A stretch of DNA of 30,000 bases from Chrysomallon squamiferum (GCA_012295275.1 CM022670.1:23071755-23101754), one strand, 5' to 3'; shown: positions 10,378 through 22,073, counted from the stretch's first letter. Numbers and translations are program-made. Notes: generated from the sequence alone by a model not told the origin.

Positions 10378-10954
10378 GTATAACTACACAGCCATGAATT
10401 TAAGCAGCGCAATTTGTACAGTTTTTACAGTTTGCTGGAATGCAGTTTTATGTGGATAGAGTTTCTTTGTTACCGTGTTTGTTGTATTGATAAAGACCAC
10501 AGAATTAAGCTATCGCCGCAGTTCGTTGGACTGAAATTCTTGTAAATCGATAGAACGAAGAAACAAATGTTATGCAATATTTGCGCTACACAGTTCTTAA
10601 CAGCTTCGATCGATGGGCGGCAAAGTTTTGAAGATAGTCTCAAGCTGCAATTAATTTTCTCGGCTGACCAACGTTGGACAGAACTGAATAAACATCGACA
10701 GCTCAAAGAGTGGAAGAAAGAGAAAAACAAATTAATAAAGAAGACGGAGAAGCAGAAAAAAGAAAAAAAAAAAGACTCTCAGCCAGAAAGAATGAAAATT
10801 AATTAAATTAAATGAAATCAAATTAGAAAAAAATTGCCAAATATAATAAATTTTTCATATGCAGTTCCATGCTTTATTATGACAAATCGTTTATTTATTT
10901 ATTTATTCAGAAATCTTGAATTCGTTTTATATTTATGCTGCGTTATATATATAA
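10378..10954. other. Unique sequence with overlapping short open frames
   Basis: A 79-codon + frame (10567-10806) turns Lys/Glu-rich at its end because of the A-rich DNA near 10710-10780. An 86-codon - frame (10470-10730) overlaps it. Neither has a recognised motif, so I do not call a gene. Confidence 0.4.
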
Positions 10955-10980
10955 ACACACATACACACACACACACACAC
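10955..10980. repeat. (CA)n microsatellite
   Basis: About 13 CA units with one TA variant. Confidence 0.9.
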
Positions 10981-11548
<568 letters not shown>

Positions 11549-11819
11549 AGTGTAAATATTATTTATCTAAGTTTTTTCTTTCACACTGTGTTTCTGTGAG
11601 TAATCTAGTATGAGAACAGCTGAAGTAAACAACAGTCAATGATGATTAAACTGAAAAAATGTTACTCTCGAGACCCTTTGAGTGAAAGCCCTATCACGAA
11701 CACATACATAATATATATTCTTATATAACAGTAAATAATAATAAACGTGTATTCACACAATTGCATACACTAACGCATGCACGTATCCATACAAGAAAGT
11801 ACATTACATGTACTTATAT

Positions 11820-12118
11820 GCATTAATTCGTGCATACACTAATACACACTAATACACATGTATACATACACATATACATAAACATATACACACATGCACA
11901 CGTTCTCATATGTATACAGGCACAGATCACACACACACATATACTTACATACATATATTCATACGTTCATACATGCATATATTTCTACATACATACATAC
12001 AAACATACATACGTATATACATACATACATACATACATACATACATACATACATACATACATACATACATACATACATACATACATACATACATACGTAT
12101 ATACACATATACACACAC
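11820..12118. repeat. (ATAC)n array with imperfect flanks
   Basis: A near-perfect ATAC core runs at 12016-12096. It is flanked on both sides by imperfect ATAC, ACAC and ATAT units reaching back to about 11820. Three forward frames across it read as His-Thr-Tyr-Ile repeats and are not genes. Confidence 0.95.
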
Positions 12119-12386
12119 AGCTGAATAATCTATATTATTATGTAGATTTGATGTGACCTAAAGTTAAGAGTCGAGTGTACTTCTGACTGGGGCTAATGAC
12201 AGTTTATATCGATTAGTACAAAGAGAAGCGAGTTTTCAATCGACTAATTACAAATATTTCATTGTCGATAACGGAATTAAAAGCGATCACATTAGTTTTA
12301 GCAATTTTCCTATAACCACTGGTAAGTATTTAAGTGCCACACCATGTGAAGATTATATATATTTTTTTTTAATGGACGTGTTTCGG

Positions 12387-12407
12387 AAAAAAAAAAAAAA
12401 AAAAAAA
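12387..12407. repeat. Poly-A run (21 A)
   Basis: Homopolymer shortly after a T run at 12362-12370. No element body is evident. Confidence 0.85.
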
Positions 12408-12479
12408 TTCGCACTTTAACCCATTTCTAATGATTAGTTAACTTTGCGAGACTCATCAACAATCCAAACCCAGAATCAA

Positions 12480-12800
12480 TATAAACGTACTTACATATCT
12501 CACGTGAGGCTGTATGTCGTTGTGAAGAATGTACTTGTGTTCGGCCATGTTTCACGTTCAGACTGGCTCGGCGGTCTTCTTCGTGTGTTCAGGCGTCTCG
12601 ATTCTGACTTTTTAATTTTATAACAAATTCGAGTATTGACCTGATTCTTCATTCCTATCCACCGTAAAAACAGAACGTCTGAAACTGACAGTGTACAGCG
12701 ATTTAGTAAACCACTTTTATACATACCAAGGTAATCTCTTTTACTGTTCACGCTGAATCCTGGGCAGAACAAGTTATCTGCTCAGTAGAAGGATTCAAGA
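12480..12800. other. Unique GC-richer block with minus-strand frame
   Basis: The block begins with the palindromic E-box TCACGTGA (12500-12507). A 90-codon minus frame (12500-12772) has balanced composition but no domain I recognise. No consensus splice site clearly bounds it. It could be a decayed exon, a regulatory element or chance. Confidence 0.25.
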
Positions 12801-13870
12801 ACTATTCTGCAGTAAGACCTCTTGTCTTTCACCGTCAGGACGTTCTTTAAATTCTTTAACCTTCGGAACGTAAGTCATGTAAAGAGAGTCTTGAGTCTTT
12901 CTTTCAGGGTTCATATTGGGCACGTATTTAGGTCATCAGATATTTGGAAAGGATTTAAGGACCTTTCTTTTTTTTCATTCTTTCTTTCTTTTTGTTTGGA
13001 AATACGTTCTCAAACCCTTCACTATGAAGGCATGTTTCTTTAATCCATCTAACTTCCTTCTTTCATCAGAGCTTAAGTATTTTTGATAGCCCTTAAATCC
13101 AACTATCACAGAACATACACTCTAAAAACAGTCATTAAATTCTAAAATTGGATTCTTTACATAATATCTAAAACTAGAAGACCAAATTTTTAGTTCTTCG
13201 TTGGAAGAATTGAAATATATTAATAAACTAATTTACAGAAGTAATTATTATTTTTTTCAATTTCTTCGTTTTAACCGATACTTCATGTTAAGCTTCTTCA
13301 TCTAAATGTAGATTATTCAAATATCATCATCATCAGCAACAGAAGCATCACACCATAACTTTAAGAACCACTGAAATTCCTAAAGGAATCTAAAATTAGT
13401 TTTGATAGATTGATTACTAAACACACACGCACACACCATAAAATATTTCTCGCTGCTAACTCTTAATGCATTTTTATTTCAAGTCTTAAGTCTAAACAAA
13501 ACAATATGTGCGTACTGCAATGACACTTACCAACCTTTAATACATGTAGTGTTTATCAACATTTGCATTTACTTAACAGAAAAAGTTCAGACTGGCGCAG
13601 TTTAACACGAGTAACTGTTTAATAATTTATGAAGATGTTAATCGTTATGGGTGTGCAAAATGTTGCCAAGAAATTAATACGATGATGGATACCTGTAGCT
13701 GTCAGTTTTGACGTTATTTATCGTAGAGGTTGTTTTAGTTTGTTTGTTGTTATTAATAGTGAATGACGCCCATTATTTTAACCCCTGAGTGCAGAAATAA
13801 TGACCATCTTTCACTGACAATTATTTTGTTGTTACTCAGTTGTTTATGAATGTACTTTGCCAAATGCTCC
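12801..13870. other. Unique sequence, no gene supported
   Basis: About 1 kb of AT-rich unique DNA. Small features are a CTTT-rich patch (12965-12993), ATC units near 13324-13335 and a short CA run near 13422-13436. No open frame or element end is convincing. Confidence 0.5.
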
Positions 13871-13888
13871 TTTTTTTTTTTTTTTTTT
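13871..13888. repeat. Poly-T run (18 T)
   Basis: Homopolymer in a T-rich stretch. Confidence 0.85.
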
Positions 13889-13999
13889 AATTTCTTCGTT
13901 TTAAGTCTGTTCTGATTGTTTTTGTAATAATTTGTTTTGTTGATTTTTCTTTTTTTATGATTATGATATTCAAGATTCATACTTGAATCTTCTGAGTGT

Positions 14000-14054
14000 G
14001 TTTGTGTGTGTGTGAATGTGACAGACAGATACACACAAAACACACACACACAGT

Positions 14055-14133
<79 letters not shown>
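14000..14133. repeat. Compound (TG)/(CA)/(GA)n locus
   Basis: Short TG (14000-14013) and CA (14033-14052) runs precede a near-pure GA tract at 14054-14133. The GA tract is the inverse of the long CT tract at 14728-14929. Confidence 0.95.
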
Positions 14134-14136
<3 letters not shown>

Positions 14137-14240
14137 AATATTTAGTGAGACATATAAACATATCTATTGCTGCGACTACTACTACTACCAATAGTTCAAC
14201 TTCTACGACTTACGACTTATATGCTGTTAATAATAACAGT

Positions 14241-14292
14241 AAAAAAAAAAAAAAAAACTCAGACACACACACACGCAGCGAGAGAGAGACAG
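14241..14292. repeat. Poly-A with short (AC) and (GA) runs
   Basis: 17 A at 14241-14257, then AC units to about 14274, then a short GA run. Confidence 0.8.
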
Positions 14293-14344
14293 ACTCGGAA
14301 GGTTTAGGAGATACTGGAGAAGTTAACACTAATTTAGATTGATT

Positions 14345-14725
14345 GTATCATTACTACACACGAACACAACACCGGGTTCTCGCCACGGCTCTCTCTCTGA
14401 CTGGAAGGCCACGCAAGTTTGCGTTTGTGTAATTGTGAGCTTCTTGGTCCCTCAGTGACGTCTTTGCTTAGTCCAGAACCAAAGGGTTCAGCGGGCGAGG
14501 GAGCTGCGTTTGAAAGGCTCGGTGGCAATAAACAAGGAAAACATGTCACTTGACAACACGCCAGCTGGTCCCGCTAAGTAAATTGATTTGTTTTTGTTGC
14601 ATGCAGTCAGAAACATTTGGATGTTTCAGAGCCCTCCACCTGGGAGCAATCAAAAAAGATTTTAATTTGAGCAACAACGCTCCACAAACACTCTCATTGT
14701 TTCTTTCCTGTGTCAGACTGGTGTG
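14345..14725. other. Unique block between inverted GA and CT arrays
   Basis: About 380 bp of complex sequence free of microsatellites. It contains TGACGTC (14456-14462), the small palindrome TGTCACTTGACA (14544-14555) and a 10-bp inverted repeat (14607-14630, one mismatch, 4-nt loop). A 71-codon Ser/Pro-rich minus frame (14334-14549) has no recognised domain. It could be a conserved non-coding element. Confidence 0.35.
14607..14630. repeat. Inverted repeat, 10-bp arms, 4-nt loop
   Basis: TCAGAAACAT and ATGTTTCAGA are complementary at 9 of 10 positions around TTGG. Confidence 0.7.
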
Positions 14726-14933
<208 letters not shown>

Positions 14934-14934
14934 A

Positions 14935-14957
14935 CGCACACGCGCACACACACACAC
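14935..14957. repeat. (CA)n with CACG variants
   Basis: A short CA run joined to the end of the CT array. Confidence 0.85.
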
Positions 14958-15500
14958 TAAAAATAAAAATAATAAAATACTATTTTGTTATCAGTTTTTA
15001 CACAGTCATTTATACATCTAACAGAATGATTCATATCGTCTTATATTTTGCCTCTAACAAAATCCGTATTCTCCACGACACGAGTTAATAATTTAGTATC
15101 TGATCGGTAAGATAATGACGGTAATGTTGAATTGCATGCCAAGAGTTTATCAATATATGAAATATAAATGAGTATCTGAATGTTGATGTAAGAACAACAA
15201 GTATGTCTACAGATATTTTTATAACGAGTGTGTAATTTTTTTAATTTTTTTTTTTTTTAATATTATTCTTGAAATATAAGCCGAAAACAAGATGCATTAT
15301 TGTGAATATTTTAACCATTCTTTGACATTTTTTTACCGTTAATGGACTCAGAAATGCATGTTTGAAAGTAAATCTTTGAAGAATTTAAGAATGTGTGTTT
15401 GGCTTCTGTATGAAAAGCAAAACATGCGTGACATGGTAGCTGAAGAGTTAACCGTGTTAAACGAACATTGATTAGTTCTCAATAGATGATCAATACGAGA
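14958..15500. other. Unique AT-rich sequence
   Basis: No feature beyond a T run at 15245-15258. Confidence 0.5.
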
Positions 15501-15620
15501 TGGTACTAATGGTACCTTTCTTCAGACTAACACACAACCATCTTGCTGTCGAGTAGGTAAGTACTATTTCCTTACATGCGTCGTGTTAATGTTTCTGTAT
15601 CAATTCAGTTTGCCCCGACG

Positions 15621-15714
15621 TTTGTGTGCGTGTGTGCGTGTGTGTGTGCGTGTGTATTTGTGTGCGTGCGTGTGTGTTTGGGTGTGTGAGTGTTTGTGTG
15701 AGTGTGTGTGTGTA
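15621..15714. repeat. Imperfect (TG)n microsatellite
   Basis: TG units interrupted by CG, TT and GG, an older-looking array of about 94 bp. Confidence 0.92.
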
Positions 15715-16438
15715 TTTTCTTTTTTCTTTATCCTCTCTTTCATTCTTGTTACTGTCTTTTTTAATTATTATTATAATGTTTTTATTGTCTGGAAATCCCG
15801 CGAATAATAGTTTTAAATTTTCTTAAATATTTGTAAAACTTATTTTATCATTGCAAAAAACAGTCATTTTATTAAAAAATGTTTTTGTGTTTACACATGA
15901 ATGTCACATTCCATTAAAAAAATTTTGTTTTAAATATTTCAAAAAAAGAGAGAAGATTTTATTGTCTTTATTCTTTCCATAATGTTATTCGATCTTTCTA
16001 GAGGATTGTGTTTTGTTTTAACCTTGAATAAGATATTTGTCTAGTGCTTTAAAACCATATAAGTCGTAGTATACAACAAATAATACAAGAGGAAGGAAAT
16101 TACTGTTTAAACAATGTAGATTACCCACTGATGACAACAAACATCTTCTGAAGATTTCAGTAATCGACAAACCGAAAACATTTTCCATAATGACTGATTC
16201 ATGCGGAAAATAAAATAATATATAGTTTTTAAATTATAAATAAGATGTTAATTAATTATAATAATTGACTAAAGGTAATGCTGATCTTAAATCATTCAGT
16301 ATCTCTGTAGATATTCTGAATGTCAGAACTATGCCTACTTGTAATAAACAAAATGAGTGTTTTTATTAAATTGTTTTTAAACGCATACTGACATTCACTG
16401 CAAATTTTATCATTTAACTCCGTTATTGGGAACATGGT
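15715..16438. other. Unique AT-rich sequence, no feature
   Basis: T-rich then mixed AT-rich unique DNA. No gene or mobile element recognised. Confidence 0.5.
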
Positions 16439-16481
16439 CTGTGTGTGCGTGCATGTGTGTATGTGTGCCTCTGCGTGTGTT
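16439..16481. repeat. Imperfect (TG)n microsatellite
   Basis: TG units with CG, CA and TA variants. Confidence 0.8.
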
Positions 16482-16646
16482 GTTATTATTGCTACCGTTT
16501 GTTTTTCATAAGGTTGTATGTCTTTCTTAAATCATGATTCATGGTAATATTCATATTCATAAAATTATGATTTACAAATATGCATACGCGGTTATGTTCG
16601 TGCACGTCTTATAACTCATATGCTTTTATTACATTCAATACATTTT

Positions 16647-16685
16647 TATTATTATTATTATTATTTTTTTTTTTTTTTTTTTTTT
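16647..16685. repeat. (ATT)n then poly-T
   Basis: Five to six ATT units run into about 20 T. Confidence 0.9.
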
Positions 16686-16859
16686 ACATCACATATCATT
16701 CTCAATAACCACAGACGTTATTGAATTTAAAAAGAAAAATAGATCGATCTTCTTTTACAGAGAGGCATGTCACTCGTGTGAACTTAGCCCGTTCTCGTAC
16801 ATATTGATCAAAATGTTTTACTGCTGTAGACAAAATTGCATTATAGCAATATTTCTCGC

Positions 16860-16990
16860 GCTGATGACAACCGGTCGTTAAAAGTGGGAGTCTGGGCGGG
16901 TTCGGCAGCAGAGGGACGCATCCGTGTACATTCCGCTGAAATGTCGACAGACCATGTTATCGGTTTGATAACGTAATGTGTATAATTGCT
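16860..16990. promoter_or_regulatory. Candidate regulatory block with paired GATA sites
   Basis: A GC-richer patch in AT-rich DNA. It contains a GC-box word, GGGCGG (near 16895), and a perfect inverted pair of GATA-type sites, GTTATC and GATAAC, at 16956-16961 and 16967-16972 with a 5-bp spacer. The motifs are short and function is inferred only from clustering. Confidence 0.3.
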
Positions 16991-17098
16991 AGATATGACG
17001 AACGATGTCATGTGCTTGTTTTATGTAATGTTGTATATTGTTTCCCATTTTGCATTCGTCATTTGTACAAACTTTAGTTATTTATTTAGTTATTTTCC

Positions 17099-17099
17099 A

Positions 17100-17145
<46 letters not shown>

Positions 17146-17152
17146 GTTATTA
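17099..17152. repeat. (ATT)n microsatellite
   Basis: About 15 perfect ATT units, then a GTT variant. The forward frame reads as poly-Ile. Confidence 0.95.
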
Positions 17153-17228
17153 TCTCCAGCGATAACACGGCTGTCTTCAAAGGTATTATGTTATTGTCAT
17201 GCTTTGTTATTAGCGTTGATTAGAAAAA

Positions 17229-17330
17229 TAAATTCTTTAAAATATTTATTCAGTCACCTTGTCCAAATTAAACCCAGCTAAGTAAATAAATAAATAAATA
17301 AATAAATAAACAAACAAAAATAAACAAATA
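17229..17330 (+). repeat. Dispersed repeat copy B with (AAAT)n tail
   Basis: This matches copy A at 5490-5572 through the ordered words AATTCT, AATATTTATTC, TCACCTT, CCAAA and CCAGCTAA. It then has an AAAT array (17282-17311) grading into AAAC. Both copies have the same orientation and the same tail. I infer a 3' retroposon remnant of unknown family. Confidence 0.55.
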
Positions 17331-17630
17331 TCACGTAGATCTGTCAAAGTGCATTGCGTTTCTACATGATTAACTTTCACTGTGTTTTAAACTGTCATAC
17401 GATGTTTATTTAACACTTTTTTCTTCTGAAAAATACATTTCATCCAATTTTTGTTTCCATCTAAGAATTAACGATGTTCTGGCGCACCATTAAACACGCA
17501 CAGCTTTTATTTTCAAAAAATTCAAAATTTTTGCAGTATTCAGATTATAATCTGCTGAAACACTCATTTTACAATCTGCGAAAAAATATATATGACGGAT
17601 GAAATTCTTCCACGAGATGCGGAATCGGAT
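17331..17630. other. Unique AT-rich sequence
   Basis: Nothing recognised before the candidate regulatory block. Confidence 0.45.
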
Positions 17631-17824
17631 GCTTGTCACGTGATGCACTGTTTCTTCATAAGAGTTCTGTCAAAGTCATTGTTTGCACTGGTGATTAACT
17701 CTCGCTGATTAATACGAATGATAATAAAGTCTGCAATAGACTGTAATTACAGTTGGTCTAAACTTGCAGTTTTTTCATTGCCGGTGAACGATATTATTCT
17801 CAGGCCTCGCCTGCAGGTCGCGCG

Positions 17825-17857
17825 CGCGGGAAGGAGAAAGTAATGTCCCTTCCCGCG
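17825..17857. repeat. Inverted repeat, 10-bp perfect arms, 13-bp spacer
   Basis: CGCGGGAAGG at 17825-17834 is the exact reverse complement of CCTTCCCGCG at 17848-17857. Each arm contains GCGGGAA, an E2F-like core. Confidence 0.85.
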
Positions 17858-18042
17858 GGCCTGTTAATGAGATTGTCCATGCAGACCTCGTCGCTCACGC
17901 TACGACGACTCGGTGGGGAAACGCTTCACAAATATGATTATAGCGAGCCACGGTCAAGACTGAAATATGCAAATATTATTATCCTAACCGCATGTGCGAC
18001 AGTTTGGTGCTGGCAACAGGACCGTGAACTGGCTGCGAGGCT

Positions 18043-18058
18043 CGGATAGGTGGCGCTA
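18043..18058 (+). promoter_or_regulatory. CTCF-like binding site
   Basis: CGGATAGGTGGCGCTA contains the AGGTGGCGC core shared by insect and vertebrate CTCF sites, and matches the longer animal consensus at about 13 of 16 positions. If bound it may mark a domain boundary. Confidence 0.4.
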
Positions 18059-18103
18059 ACACTCGGTGTCATGTCAGACGACTGATTCTGTGACTTAACA
18101 AGT

Positions 18104-18120
18104 AAAAAAAAAAAAAAAAA
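18104..18120. repeat. Poly-A run (17 A)
   Basis: Homopolymer, one of several in the 18.1-18.8 kb interval. Confidence 0.85.
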
Positions 18121-18168
18121 CGTAAATTTTATTTAGTGAATCTTAAAGAAATAGTCATAATTGTCATT

Positions 18169-18196
18169 TCATCATCATCATCATCATCATCATCAT
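18169..18196. repeat. (ATC)n microsatellite
   Basis: Nine perfect trinucleotide units. Confidence 0.9.
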
Positions 18197-18290
18197 GAGT
18201 ATTATTGTTATTATTAATCAAAATTTATCTACTATTCTAACTTGTTTCAGATCTATTTAAGCTCTCAGTATAAGTGCACACACACATAAA

Positions 18291-18428
18291 CATATATATA
18301 TATATATATTTTTGTTTGCCTTAAAGTCAATGTCCCAATGATAATTCATACATTCAATTTACTAATGCTTAACTCAATTAAATATTTTTCAAAAATTTAT
18401 ATATATATATATATATATTTTTTTTTTT
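18291..18428. repeat. Two (AT)n tracts, the second with a T run
   Basis: AT tracts at 18291-18310 and 18399-18418, the second passing into about 11 T. Confidence 0.85.
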
Positions 18429-18496
18429 CCCGCCTGAACAATGAAGTAACAAAATGTTCAGTGTATCAACATATGAAATAAGATACTGAGATAGTT

Positions 18497-18521
18497 AAAA
18501 AAAAAAAAAAAAAAAAAAAAA
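18497..18521. repeat. Poly-A run (25 A)
   Basis: Homopolymer at the left edge of a 245-bp unique block that ends in another poly-A. Confidence 0.9.
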
Positions 18522-18766
18522 TCGAGATTTTCTAGAAATTAGCTTGTAGTGTGAGATGGACAACAACTGAGCTGCAAGGCTTGACCTTCGTTTAAGTGTT
18601 CACATAAATGGCGACCTCGTCTTTCGTTAAGATGGCTGTCAAGTGGCACGCACTTACGTTCCATGAAGGGCGATAATTCATCTTGGCAAGCCGCCAATAG
18701 CAAGATTGTATTGTGTTCAATGTTCTCGGATGAAAATTTCTCGGCTAAAGTTACGTGCAGGACTGG
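18522..18766. other. Unique block bounded by poly-A runs
   Basis: Complex, GC-richer unique sequence between two A homopolymers. It contains AAGATGGCTG (near 18630), a YY1-like word. The minus frame here (18539-18979) also runs through the 21-bp repeat and has no domain. A retroposed copy with an A tail is possible, but no direct repeats were found. Confidence 0.3.
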
Positions 18767-18793
18767 AAAAAAAAAAAAAAAAAAAAAAAAAAA
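18767..18793. repeat. Poly-A run (27 A)
   Basis: Homopolymer. No flanking duplication recognised. Confidence 0.9.
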
Positions 18794-18899
18794 TCCACGA
18801 CAGCGAGATAACAATGATGGTTCCATTATACAAATCAATAAAGTAAAAGAAAAGAAAAATCTATGATACAAATAATATTGTTTTACATTAAACAATAAG

Positions 18900-18983
18900 A
18901 ATAACAAGATCGCCTGCAACAATAACAACATTGGCAACAACAATAACAAGATTGGCAACAACAATAATAAGATCGACAAAAAC
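18900..18983. repeat. 21-bp tandem repeat, 4 copies
   Basis: Units lie at 18900-18920, 18921-18941, 18942-18962 and 18963-18983, each starting AATAA and following the pattern AATAACAAGATTGGCAACAA plus C. Units two and three differ at one base; one and four are more diverged. The unit is itself built of AAC/AAT triplets, so it likely grew from a trinucleotide run. Confidence 0.9.
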
Positions 18984-19944
<961 letters not shown>

Positions 19945-19967
19945 TTTTTTTTTTTTTTTTTTTTTTT
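19945..19967. repeat. Poly-T run (23 T)
   Basis: Homopolymer. Confidence 0.9.
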
Positions 19968-20206
19968 GTGAAAGAGACATTATATGTTCTTTCTTTTTAT
20001 TGCGACTTTTCAATACGATGGACGCAATATACATACACATATCCAAGCAAGCAAGTATACTGGTGGGAAATAGCGTAATTAAGAAATGGTCTGTTGCATC
20101 ACAACATTCCCCCAAATGAAATCCAAAGAAACAGCAGTATGTTCATCAAAAGGATGACTCATTTACTGCGATTATATCCATTAAGAATAATTAATCTTTT
20201 CTCATA

Positions 20207-20556
20207 TCTGTCAAAAATAACTCCTTTGCTACTACATGTATCATATCTACCAGAAATCATTTCTTTGCTGTCGCCAAATCCGTCAAAAATAACTCCTTTG
20301 CTACTACATGTATCATATCTATCAGAAATCATTTCTTTGCTGTCGCCAAATCCGTCAAAAATAACTCCTTTGCTACTACGTGTATCAAATCTATCTGAAA
20401 TCATTTCTTTGCTGTCGCCATATCCGTCAGAAATAATTCCTTTCCTATCACCATATCCGTCAAAAATCATTACTTTGTTACTACAATACCGATCAAAAAT
20501 CATTTCTTTGCTAAACCACCTTAATCGTCAAAAATCATTTCTTTACAGTCACTGTA
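20207..20556. repeat. Hierarchical minisatellite, 72-bp unit of 39 + 33 bp
   Basis: Three near-identical 72-bp units lie at 20207-20278, 20279-20350 and 20351-20422. Each is a 39-bp plus a 33-bp subunit sharing TC(C/T)(G/A)TCAAAAAT and CTTTGCT words. Single subunits continue at 20423-20455 (33), 20456-20488 (33), 20489-20523 (35) and 20524-20556 (33). Nearly all lengths are multiples of three, so frames stay open on both strands (+ 20094-20597, 167 codons; - 20159-20503, 114 codons). The minus frame shows 11/13-residue repeats such as GVIFDGFGDSK. The 35-bp subunit breaks phase, and no splice or start context supports translation, so I call a minisatellite, with a repeat-protein exon as the less likely alternative. 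Confidence 0.9.
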
Positions 20557-21396
20557 TCCGCCAAAAACTCATTCACAGACCGTCATCTTCTCTTTAAGCA
20601 GATTTAAGCGATCTCTAAATCACTTTGACTGCTTTATGGAATCTGCACCGATCTGCTTCAGAACTTTTCTGTTTTCCTATTAAAGTCCAGATGTGCAGAA
20701 TAGCACTGGCAGCAATTAGATGACAACCGTCTCTAATTTTGGTGAAAATATCTTCATGTCTGATTGATTTCCCCACGGACTAACCTGATTACAGAACTCG
20801 CAGCTAGCGTACAGAACACTGACAATGTCCAAAGGCCTCATTCACAAGTATTGTTTGCGAGAACGCAATTCTATGGACTTTATTTTTCTCGACAGTTGCG
20901 AATCTGTGATCAGTAATCAGGGACTTTGTGAGATTTTTCTATCAAAAACTGCGATCTTAGAATGAATTATTTACTTCTGCTTTTGTTGTGAGAAAATTTG
21001 GTAATGTTGACCGATGACTGAAGGTTAAATTAAAAAAACATTTACTATTATTTTAACTTTTGTGTAATGATGATTGGATAGCGAACGGACGAATAGACGA
21101 ACAATTATTTGATTAATGAAACGCAGGGTACTAACTTTTGTGTCAGTTATCAAAGAGGGAAATGCATTCTGGGTAATTCTGGTCATTTATCATGATGGAA
21201 TCATTAAAGAAAAAAGAATTTTTTTTTTTTTCGAGGATGGACTCAAAATATGTTAATAATAAATTCGCTAACTTTTTAAACTGCATAAACATAAACTGTT
21301 TAAAATACAGCATAAATACTTTATATAAGTACTGAGATATTTCATATAAGCATTAACAACCTCATTCTGTGTTATTTACTAAAACTTGTCGTAGTT
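20557..21396. other. Unique sequence, no feature
   Basis: About 800 bp of unique DNA. A T run lies at 21221-21232. No gene or element recognised. Confidence 0.5.
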
Positions 21397-21960
21397 TTGA
21401 ATGATAGCGGTTTTTACTGTCAGCGTGTAACACAAGAACCAGGAGAAAAGTTATTCATTTTCAGCACCAGTGTTACTCAGAGACCTTCTTACTTCGTGTA
21501 CACTGCAGCAGTTTTAAATAATGTCGTGTCATCGTCCACAAATATTGATGACCGCTGGTTTCAGTGTTTCCTGAAGCCAGACCACTTAGGTTATGCTGGT
21601 AATAACATGGCAAGTATTAAGGAGCGAAACATACATATAATATGAATAATACACAAGTAAGGAGAGAAAAAAGAAACTATGTTTAAAAAATCCGTGGTTT
21701 TGTTCACTATCGTCTGCGAATAATTCCAGAAATGAATTTGGACGGATTAAATAGATCTTTTGTTAATAAAACTTGGTGGTTATTAGGAAGCGAGGTTTTT
21801 TGGAAAGTTAGATTTATTCTATTTATTGACAAGACGGACGAATGTTTGTGATCAATCAAACGACAGGTGTAAAATGCATGACGCCGAGAGAGAATGAACA
21901 AAAATGAACTAATTTGCCTGACATGGAATATCATATGTGATAAAACTGAACCTGAAATAA
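21397..21960. other. Unique sequence with short balanced open frame
   Basis: An 82-codon + frame (21397-21645) has protein-like composition, but no domain, splice site or neighbouring exon supports it. A 75-codon minus frame follows at 21707-21934. Both are left uncalled. Confidence 0.3.
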
Positions 21961-22003
21961 ATGATTTTTTTTTACTATTATTATAAGACAGTCATTCATA
22001 TTT

Positions 22004-22006
<3 letters not shown>

Positions 22007-22070
<64 letters not shown>
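22007..22070. repeat. (AAT)n microsatellite, ~21 copies
   Basis: Pure AAT run, read as poly-Asn on the + strand. Confidence 0.96.

Positions 22071-22073
<3 letters not shown>

Larger units (their letters stand above)
17631..18060. promoter_or_regulatory. Candidate enhancer/promoter block, GC-rich core
   Basis: The core at 17805-18058 is markedly GC- and CpG-richer than its surroundings. In order the block holds: TCACGTGA E-box palindrome (17636-17643); the 14-bp palindrome ACTGTAATTACAGT with a homeodomain-type TAATTA core (17740-17753); inverted CGCGGGAAGG/CCTTCCCGCG arms (17825-17834, 17848-17857) resembling paired E2F sites; a POU octamer ATGCAAAT (17967-17974); and a CTCF-like site (18043-18058). 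A 68-codon + frame (17843-18049) lies inside but shows no domain. The best reading is a cis-regulatory element or CpG-rich promoter, inferred from motif density only. Confidence 0.4.

Noticed and set aside
11830-12156. 108-codon His/Thr/Tyr-rich frame
   Set aside because: It is an ATAC tetranucleotide array read as protein.
12500-12772. 90-codon minus-strand frame of balanced composition
   Set aside because: No domain, no clear splice boundaries and a length compatible with chance. Kept only as a described block.
17349-17370. GTGCATTG word resembling miR-33
   Set aside because: No hairpin partner is visible within precursor distance.
18663-18979. Open frames on both strands over 18539-18979
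   Set aside because: They run through a poly-A tract and the 21-bp repeat, with Leu- or Lys-rich composition that follows from these.
21397-21645. 82-codon frame with a DSGFYC stretch recalling an immunoglobulin signature
   Set aside because: The Ig pattern needs a residue between Tyr and Cys. No paired cysteine or tryptophan spacing, splice site or neighbouring exon was seen.
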